Origin: Emergomyces orientalis
Lineage: Eukaryota > Ascomycota > Eurotiomycetes > Onygenales > Ajellomycetaceae
NCBI GenBank assembly: GCA_002110485.1
Contig: MOWL01000046.1
Coordinates: 930,001 to 994,000 of the forward strand
Direction: 5' to 3'
DNA length: 64,000 bases
The position numbers and the translations under genes were made by a program. Every line of letters begins with the position of its first letter. The first letter of the stretch is position 1. Positions 57,126 through 64,000 of this stretch are shown here, one piece after another. The notes under the pieces are model-generated. The model was not told the origin of the DNA. It was given only the letters and a program-made list of their open reading frames with translations, and ran no database searches.

Positions 57126-59353
57126 ATGGCGGATATCGACGCAGAAATCTTGGCGCTGGCGGGAGGGGATGATTCCTCGGACGAGGAAACTGCCCCTACC
57201 CAGTCAAAACGTGCCTCACCTGGCAAAGGAGGAGAAGGAGGAGGAGGAGACTCTGAGGAAGAGAGTGGCGAAGTTTCGAGAAAGAGAAGTGGAAAGCACT
57301 CTTCGCGCGCAAAGAGGTCGAGAAATGCCGGAGATGATGATGCAGAACTGTATGTGTTTATTTGCTTCCTCCGAAAACTGCATATTCACTAGTTTTTATA
57401 TATCTTGTCTCGCATCGTCATCTCTACCCACCACTTTTATACCCTTTTTTTTAATATATTTTTATAATGACTGGGCCGCTTTCACTATTTACCACTACCA
57501 TATCAAGCAAAAATGTTAACCTCACTTGATACATCCAGCTCTTCATCCTCCTCGCGATCTCGCACCTCTCTACGATCCGCCTCCATGTCTGAATCCGACT
57601 CTGACGATGCCTCCCCACCTCCTGATGACAAGGGACCTATTTTCCCCTATGAAAAGCTTTTCTATTCAGCCAAGGACAAGGCTGAAGTGATGGCCTTGCC
57701 AGAGATACAACGCGAGGAACTACTATCCGAAAGAGCCCAACAGGTTGACCGCTATGATCAAGATCGCGCTCTCCGACGCCTCATCGCTTCTCGTGAACGC
57801 GAGGAGGCTCGTGCGGCGGAGAAGAAGAAACGCAAGGCTGGAGCTACGGACCTGGAAGAGAGCCAGCGCAAGAGTTCACGGCAGAAAACTACGCTCGGTG
57901 GACGCAAAGTTGGCGAAACTTCTGATGCTATCGAGGCGTATAAGCGCCAGCGAGAGCAGAAGGGCAAACGTGACGAGCAGCGTCGAAAGGAAGCTAGTTC
58001 GAGAAGGAAGGATAGAGCTAGCGGTTCGCCTGATGGAGGGCTCTCAGATCGGGATGCTAACGGTGAAAGCGATGTTGAATGGGATGAAGGTCCGCGTCGC
58101 CGATCGCCGTCTGTTCCCCGGGACGATCCACCCGCCGAATTGAAGGATATTGAACGTGCCCGTGTTGGCCGTAGCAACTTTGCGCAAGTTTGTTTTTATC
58201 CAGGGTTTGAGAGTGCTATTGCCAATTGTTACGTTCGGGTCGTTATTGGGGCTAATAAGGAAACTCAACAAAATGAGTATCGACTCTGCTCGATAAAAAG
58301 TACGTTTCTCTCTTCCCTCGTGTCTCTTTATGTATTGACTTCATGCTAATCCGTGGTGTTTGTTAGGATTTGCTGAGGGCAAACCATATGCGATGGAAGC
58401 GCCGAACGGTAGAAATTTTGTCACCACTCAATATGCCGTTCTTGCCCATGGCAAGGCGGAGAGGGAGTTCCCTTTCATCGCGTGTTCGGATTCGCCCATC
58501 ACTGAGGTATATATCTTACTTAATCATAGCACCATGAAAATATTATTCTGACCAATATGTATAGGCCGAATTCAACCGCTACCGTCAAACCATGGTCATG
58601 GAAGACTGCAAAATGGCCACCAAGTCCATGGTCGCCACAAAGGTCGGGGATATCAATCGGCTAATTAACCACCAATTCACAAAGGAGGAACTGGAAGAAA
58701 AACTTCGGCGCCAGGGTACAAACGATAACAAGACAAAAATCTTCGAACGTATCCAGCTCGAGAAGCGGCGTCAGGAGGCCATCGCAGCTGGTGACGAAGC
58801 AGCCATTGCCCAGTGTGATGCTGAACTCCTTCGCTTTACAGGCCCCAAGCTGGCTTTCGGTACAGCTCTGGTTAAACCCCGCCCGACAGAGAAGACACAG
58901 CAGGAACGCCTAGAAGAGCTGAACAGACGCAACCAGAAGCTCAACGCAGAGAATGTGCGACGTGCACAACTCGAGGAACGACGGCGTGAACGACTGACCC
59001 TGGCAGCGGTGGCACGGGGTGAGGCTGTTGCTAACCGTTTCGCACGTGTGAAGACAAAGGCGAGAACGCATTATGAGGTTAAGGGGGACCGGCTTATGCC
59101 CAAGAGTGTGGAAGATGGAGGGGTAGGAAGCGATATGAGTCGTCCCGTCACACCGATTACGGGCGCTAATACACCTAACAATAAAGCAAGTACGCCCACG
59201 CCCAATGGTCGGAGCGCGACACCTTCCAGTACGAAGGGTGGGGGTGATTCGACGAAACCGGCGCGCAAGGGCGGCATTCCTGTCATCCGCCATCGGCCTA
59301 CGGATGATGAGAATATCGCAGCGTTGGATTTTGAGATTGATATTGAGATTTAA
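57126..59353 (+). CDS. RTF1: RNA polymerase-associated protein RTF1 (Paf1 complex, Plus3 domain)
   Basis: A nuclear subunit or partner of the Paf1 complex that supports H2B ubiquitination and transcription elongation. Four exons (57126-57349, 57539-58299, 58367-58506 and 58565-59353) join to 637 aa. The acidic/basic disordered N-terminus MADIDAEILALAGGDDSSDE is the family hallmark. FPYEKLFYSAKDKAEVMALP and a charged coiled-coil stretch (HMD region) follow. The Plus3 domain runs from about residue 273 to 390: KDIERARVGRSNFAQVCFYP, NCYVRVVIGANKETQQNEYRL, GKPYAMEAPNGRNFVTTQYA and HGKAEREFPFIACSDSPITE. The C-terminal helical part (NRLINHQFTKEELEEKL; FTGPKLAFGTALVKP) and a disordered tail with TP repeats end in IAALDFEIDIEI. 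The intron 2/3 sites are GT-AG and give a G-to-R change at the SIKR site, which I did not resolve further. Confidence 0.96.
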
Positions 59354-60233
59354 ACAGCGAATTCTTTATCGTGGGCCGGGCTAGCCATTTCAAATATCTT
59401 TTGTTGTACACCAACGCCAACGACAGCCGTTCGACAGGTCCTTTATTTAATTGCCTCACCCCCTTATGAAAACCAAAAAAATCATGATTTTCCGGCGTTT
59501 TTACTGCCGCGTTCGGTTTTATGTTTCTTTGCTGCTTTTTTATGCGGATACATAGCGGGGATTTTCGGTATATATTTCTTGTTTCTTTTCTTTTTTTTTT
59601 CTTGTTAATCTTTTTGCGGCGCCTGGATTTTTTTTCCTTTTCGTCCGTCTGACTACTCTTCCTTCCCAGCCCCTACATTACTTATACTTTCGCATTCTGT
59701 GTATTATTTTTATTTTCTTTCTTTCCCTCTTGTCTCGCTCTCCCCCGACAGTCAATCCTTCTTTTAATAAAAAAATTAAAAATAAACGGAAAAGATTCCA
59801 GTGTCCGCGGTACTAGATTTGTATCATTCATTTTATGCCTTTTTTTCTTGAAAAAATTGTTTTTAAACTGTGTACATGTTGTCCAGATTGAAAATTCCTC
59901 TACTGTATGTTTCTTGTGTTTCATGGGTTCCCGGGGTCTGGAAGCTGTGGGGATGGATGGTTTGTGCCCTTTTAAAGGTGCTGATAGAAGCTGGAAGATA
60001 GTACCCTGGGAGGAGGTTGGGAGGAAGAGAAGGGAACGAAATAAAAGGAGAAAAAAAGGATGCAACGGGGAAGGGAAACGGAGATAGAGTTGAACATTGG
60101 CTTTTGAAGATGGGAAATGGGATTTCTAATTTCTGATTTTCCCTTTTTTGGGGGTGTCTTTTCCGTTTTATTAGAGAGCTCTTGCTTCAGTTTCCTCCTT
60201 TTGTGCAGATAGAACTAATTTAATATGATTTTG

Positions 60234-60277
60234 CAAAAAAAATAAATAAATAAATAAATTACAAAAAATAAATAAAT
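60234..60277. repeat. (AAAT)n-rich simple repeat
   Basis: Tandem aaataaataaataaat units with a second block aaaaaataaataaat. Confidence 0.75.
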
Positions 60278-60511
60278 TCACGTTTGATTCTTTCAGGGGG
60301 CCTTTTGACGGTGGGGCTATTTGATGACCCCTGAATCAAATATGGTGAATCACGCGACTTTTCTACTTCTTATCAGAGACAAGGTCAGGATTGAAAAAGA
60401 ATGCCCCCAGAACAGACAGGAAGGAAACTGATAAATCTTCCTCGTTTTTCTTTTCAATTTCATCAGAAGAAGATATATATCATGTGCAATGCCAAGAATA
60501 CTGTATTGATC

Positions 60512-60536
60512 GATAAGATAAGATAAGATAAGATAA
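60512..60536. repeat. (GATAA)5 tandem repeat
   Basis: Five perfect GATAA units lie 440 bp upstream of the MRC1 start. Each overlaps a GATA-factor consensus (HGATAR). Confidence 0.9.
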
Positions 60537-60973
60537 ACCACCACGCTTACCAAAAGCAAGCTAGCGTGTTACTGGCGCGTTTCTTCCCTGCGCGTCAAGA
60601 GCTTCGCGTGGGAGACTGGAAGTGAGGGAGAAACGAGAACAAGCAGCAAAAACACTCCAACCGCATCACATCACATCACGCATAGTATACGATATGCTCT
60701 CCCCCATTATAAACATATTACCTCTTATACGAAATAAATTTTGACTGTTTCAATTTTGTCTACCACCAAATGTGACCCATACTTCACAAATACTTAAAAC
60801 GCGCCAGTTGTCCATCCAACAAACCCCGATTCCATTGGGCATTGTTTGGCCTTGATTGGCACATCAGGCCGGGGCCGGGCAGTCTCAAATCCTCAATATC
60901 AAATTTACGTGCAGCTCGTGCTCAACTACGACTAAGTTACTGATAGCAATTGGAACCGGAATTGGAATTGGCC

Positions 60974-63900
60974 ATGGAAATAGAAATGGAAGTCGATACA
61001 CCCCCCACCGGACGACACCCCCGGTCCTCTGCGACGCCTGACCGCGATGCACCAAGTGGAAACGATGGCAATGATGGCAATGATGCTGCTCTAAACTCGC
61101 CTGCTATACTGACGCCAGGCGCAAAAATTCGGGCGATTATGGCGGCGTATGATACGGATACGGAGTCGGAGGGGGAGAAGCAGCTGGAAGCTAAGGGGAC
61201 AGGCCTTCTTCCGTCTAATACCGACAACAATAGTGCGGATAGTAAGCTGAAGCAGAAGCCTGTATCAAGGCCATTGTTTGCCTCGTTTGCGGCGGCGAGT
61301 GCTTATGGTTCCCGGGATGATGATGGGTTGGAGGATGAGGAGGAAGATGAGTTACCTGCGCAACCAAAGGGGAGGATGGCCGCACGGATGCAGGCGCCGA
61401 TGATTGAGCAGAGTACGAGCGTGGCTGCGGCACAGACTGAGAGCGCGTATGAACGGGTATCGAAGGGGATGATACACGCGAAGGAAGACACCATTGAGAG
61501 GAGTAATGGTATTCGTGCTGCGTTTTCTGCTGATGAAGATGCGGATGAGGATGAGGATGTTCGCGCCGCTACACGGAGGAGATCGCCTGTAGCAGCAATG
61601 GCGTCGCGTCCTTCGTGTTCTCCACTCTTTGTGCCGGAGGGGTCACCAAAACTGAATGCAACTACGGACGAAGGCATGGAAACGGACGATGAGGTTCAAA
61701 CGATTACACGGAGGAAGGCGGGGCTGGGTCACAGACGAAGATCTACTTCGTTAGCATCTAACCGGTCGTTTTCGCCGTTGTTTGTTTCTCAGGATTCGCC
61801 CATCGCAAAAAGGAATGATGGCTCTGCACGGAATGCCGTGGAAACCGATGACGATGGGGAGTTAGGACCTGCCGCCCATAACAGACTTATGGCTCTCGTT
61901 GAAAAGAAGCGAAAGGAACGTGAAGCCCGCGAACAATTAGACGCGGAGAAGAAAGCGGCAAGGTTACAACGATCGAGCGAACTGGAGGAAACGCTCCTCA
62001 GCTCTGATCGACTGAGTGACGACGCTGATGATTCGGAGTCCGGGAGGAAGTTAACACAGCATTCTCGCCCCACTGCGCGTAAAGCGAGTAAGAAGGCGCT
62101 GCTGGAGATGAATCGTGAGACGCAACGCATTAGCCGCAATATGCAGTTGGCGCATCAGGCTGCGACGAAGAAGAAGATTACGCTAGATAGCTTTTTGGCT
62201 AAGTTTAATAGCAAAAGCTCGTCTTTGAGTGCGGCTGCTGCGACTACGAATTCTGCACCTGCTTCGTCGGATCCTGAGGATCAGCAACATAGGCACAGCA
62301 CGCCTCCTACGTCGCCATTGGAAGAGGGGATTTTGGAGGATAAACATCCACAAGTGACCATAGAACATAACCATAAGGAAGTTAGCGTGTCGAATGACGA
62401 CGACGAAACTTGTATTCCGTCTGTGGAAGATATATTCGCTGGGTCTGCGCGGGCTGGTCAGGCATCGGTCGACCCCTCTCATCTGGAGCGACAACCCTCG
62501 AAAGCGCCCTCCGTAACCCCAGCACCCGGAACATCCAACAAAACAACAAGACCCGTCCGTGTCCGCCTCTCCCGCCAATCGATCGCTGAGAATCAAAAGA
62601 ATGACACCGATTCCGATCTAGAAATTATCACATCCCCTGGGAAAACGCGGCGTATCGCTGTGTTTGAAAACTTGCCGGCACGTAATAACCAGTCATCCAC
62701 CACATTACTAAAACTCCGAACTCTAGCACAACTCACATCTCCAACGCGCCAGCGACAGACAGCCATGATGACACGCAGTGAGCTCGATAGCAATCTATTC
62801 CGGCGGGCTAGGCTGCAGGCGTTGAAGGAACGGCAGGAGAGGATTGAGGAGCTGAGGGCTAAGGGCGTTGTTGTGGAGAGCGCAGAGGAGCGCATGCGTG
62901 TTCACGATGAGGTTGAGGATTTACTGGAGAAAGCTAGGGGGGAGGCGGAGGACATTGCGAGACGGGAGAAGAAGGCAGCGAAGAAAGATGGAGGAGATGT
63001 AGATGTTGTGGATTTGGATGATAGTGAGGATGGGGATTTTGAGGGGGTGGATGAGGGGGAGGTACTTTCAGGGTCTGAAGAGGAGGAAGGAGAGGATATT
63101 ACGGTGAGCGACGAGGAGGAAGGGGAAGACGAAGAATTGGACGAAGGGGACTGGCCCATTAATAAGGAAGATGAGGATACTGTGTTCATCCATAATGAGG
63201 CAGACGAAGCTGCGGTCTCAGAAGGTGATGATGAGCTGAGTGAGTTAGACGATCAGCAAGTGCAAAGAACAAACGGAAATATCGCACGGAAAAGCAGGAG
63301 GCGGGTTATAAGCGACGACGAGGATGAGGATGAGGTTAAAGACGCAGCTCCCAAACCGCAAGAAACTCCAGTTCGATCGTCACATTCTCAACCGCTTTCC
63401 CCGAATCTTGGAGCCGCGCGAACGCCATTAATGGGCCTAACACAAGCATTCGGGGCTACGTTCGCGGATAGTCAGGACAATGAAGAGGACTCTCTTGCCA
63501 TGCTGCGCAGGATGCCAGACACTGAGCACCCCGTTGATCAGCTTCTGCTAGAACGAGACTCACAGGAAATTATTCATGACAGCCAAGGGCAGAATTCCGT
63601 CCCGCTCGATTTATTCGCGAGCTACCCACGAGCCCATGGCGAGGACCGTGTGTCAGAGTCTCCTGCGGCTAGAACGGTAACATCATATTCTCAAGCGCCT
63701 GAGCCGACGCAAGATGCTGGTTTTGTGTATTCTCCTTTCGACCAGGGGAGGCGGTTTACCGATGTGCATGTACCGGGGCCTACGTCCACCATTGATACGG
63801 TGCCAGTTGGCGACGATCAATCTCCTATTGCAAGGCGGGCTGGTGGAAGGCGGATACTACGCCGCGGCCCCGTGACTGAGCTTTCGGACGTTGATGAGGA

Positions 63901-64000
63901 TGAGGATGGGGATGAGGGGTTCCTGGTCAAATCTAGTGCCTTTGATGTTATGCGCAAGGCTGCGAACAAGAACAAGCAGAAGACTACTCAGACCCCATTT
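60974..64000 (+). CDS. MRC1: Mrc1/claspin-like mediator of the replication checkpoint, 3' end beyond window
   Basis: A nuclear fork protein linking the replisome to checkpoint kinases. One open frame of 1009 codons runs from the ATG at 60974 to the window edge; the terminal part is missing. The protein is very acidic and Ser-rich. SQ sites expected for Mec1/ATR-type kinases are visible (for example FVSQDSP, SDQQ-like runs and ADSQDN). The Mrc1 signature lies at about residues 373-412: KALLEMNRETQRISRNMQLA, HQAATKKKITLDSFLAKFN. A basic helical region with LFRRARLQALKERQERIEEL and RMRVHDEVEDLLEKARGEAE follows, then acidic blocks and GAARTPLMGLTQAFGATFAD with MLRRMPDTE, conserved in fungal Mrc1. 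No intron is needed. The clean first ATG lies in a weak leader context. Confidence 0.9.
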   Translation, partial: MEIEMEVDTPPTGRHPRSSATPDRDAPSGNDGNDGNDAALNSPAILTPGAKIRAIMAAYDTDTESEGEKQLEAKGTGLLPSNTDNNSADSKLKQKPVSRPLFASFAAASAYGSRDDDGLEDEEEDELPAQPKGRMAARMQAPMIEQSTSVAAAQTESAYERVSKGMIHAKEDTIERSNGIRAAFSADEDADEDEDVRAATRRRSPVAAMASRPSCSPLFVPEGSPKLNATTDEGMETDDEVQTITRRKAGLGHRRRSTSLASNRSFSPLFVSQDSPIAKRNDGSARNAVETDDDGELGPAAHNRLMALVEKKRKEREAREQLDAEKKAARLQRSSELEETLLSSDRLSDDADDSESGRKLTQHSRPTARKASKKALLEMNRETQRISRNMQLAHQAATKKKITLDSFLAKFNSKSSSLSAAAATTNSAPASSDPEDQQHRHSTPPTSPLEEGILEDKHPQVTIEHNHKEVSVSNDDDETCIPSVEDIFAGSARAGQASVDPSHLERQPSKAPSVTPAPGTSNKTTRPVRVRLSRQSIAENQKNDTDSDLEIITSPGKTRRIAVFENLPARNNQSSTTLLKLRTLAQLTSPTRQRQTAMMTRSELDSNLFRRARLQALKERQERIEELRAKGVVVESAEERMRVHDEVEDLLEKARGEAEDIARREKKAAKKDGGDVDVVDLDDSEDGDFEGVDEGEVLSGSEEEEGEDITVSDEEEGEDEELDEGDWPINKEDEDTVFIHNEADEAAVSEGDDELSELDDQQVQRTNGNIARKSRRRVISDDEDEDEVKDAAPKPQETPVRSSHSQPLSPNLGAARTPLMGLTQAFGATFADSQDNEEDSLAMLRRMPDTEHPVDQLLLERDSQEIIHDSQGQNSVPLDLFASYPRAHGEDRVSESPAARTVTSYSQAPEPTQDAGFVYSPFDQGRRFTDVHVPGPTSTIDTVPVGDDQSPIARRAGGRRILRRGPVTELSDVDEDEDGDEGFLVKSSAFDVMRKAANKNKQKTTQTPF

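Larger units (their letters stand above)
59354..60973. promoter_or_regulatory. RTF1 3' end and MRC1 upstream region
   Basis: A 1.6-kb gene-free stretch with long T-rich and A-rich low-complexity parts, an AAATA repeat at 60234-60277 and five GATAA units at 60512-60536. An ACGCG-like motif family occurs between 60.56 and 60.81 kb (tggcgcgtt, tgcgcgtc, aaacgcgcc). This resembles MluI-box-type cell-cycle elements upstream of replication genes (established for yeasts; inference here). Confidence 0.45.

Noticed and set aside
61303..61677. Ser-rich minus-strand open frames opposite the Mrc1 gene (also 62593-63189)
   Set aside because: They are antisense shadows of acidic, Ser-rich coding sequence on the plus strand.

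Overview
The window is nuclear DNA from a filamentous ascomycete, most likely an onygenalean/Ajellomycetaceae-type Eurotiomycete. The reasons are short GT-AG introns with CTRAC-like branch sites, fungal-specific families (Zn2Cys6 regulator, class I/II chitin synthase, DHA2 MFS transporter, ToxD-like enoyl reductase), an intron-bearing tRNA-Lys, and a decayed Tad-like LINE. Nothing was searched against a database. Family calls come from motif recognition and from exon models I spliced by hand.

Left part (1-8 kb): a small accessory group. A possible FAD-monooxygenase fragment runs off the left edge. It is followed by a DHA2 MFS transporter (+), a zinc-type enoyl reductase/oxidoreductase (-) and a divergently transcribed Zn2Cys6 transcription factor (+). 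Together these look like the flank or remnant of a secondary-metabolite cluster.

8-27 kb: an 835-aa single-pass membrane protein with one EGF-like module (-), a short P-loop gene fragment (+), a disordered 483-aa protein of unknown function (+), an unknown lineage-type protein (-), cyclophilin 40 (-), D-aminoacyl-tRNA deacylase (-) and the CCR4-NOT subunit NOT3/NOT5 (+).

27-47 kb: a 4.7-kb gene-free stretch leads into a two-finger C2H2 protein (+). Then come a methylguanine-DNA methyltransferase-like protein (-), a dienelactone-hydrolase/NTF2-like fusion (-), a broken APH-type phosphotransferase pseudogene (-), tRNA-Lys(CTT) with a 21-nt intron (-), a TMEM234-like small membrane protein (+) and a complete 900-aa chitin synthase (-).

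47-53 kb: one complete Tad-like LINE, 5.49 kb, with a 14-bp target-site duplication and an (AAT)15 tail. Both open frames keep their frame from end to end but carry many stops. By hand count ORF2 has 32 premature stops, 28 of them TGA, many at positions where Trp is expected. This is the most unusual feature of the window.

53-64 kb: conserved housekeeping genes. These are a low-molecular-weight tyrosine phosphatase (+), COQ7 (-) divergent from RTF1 (+), and the first 1009 codons of a Mrc1/claspin replication-checkpoint protein (+) that runs off the right edge.
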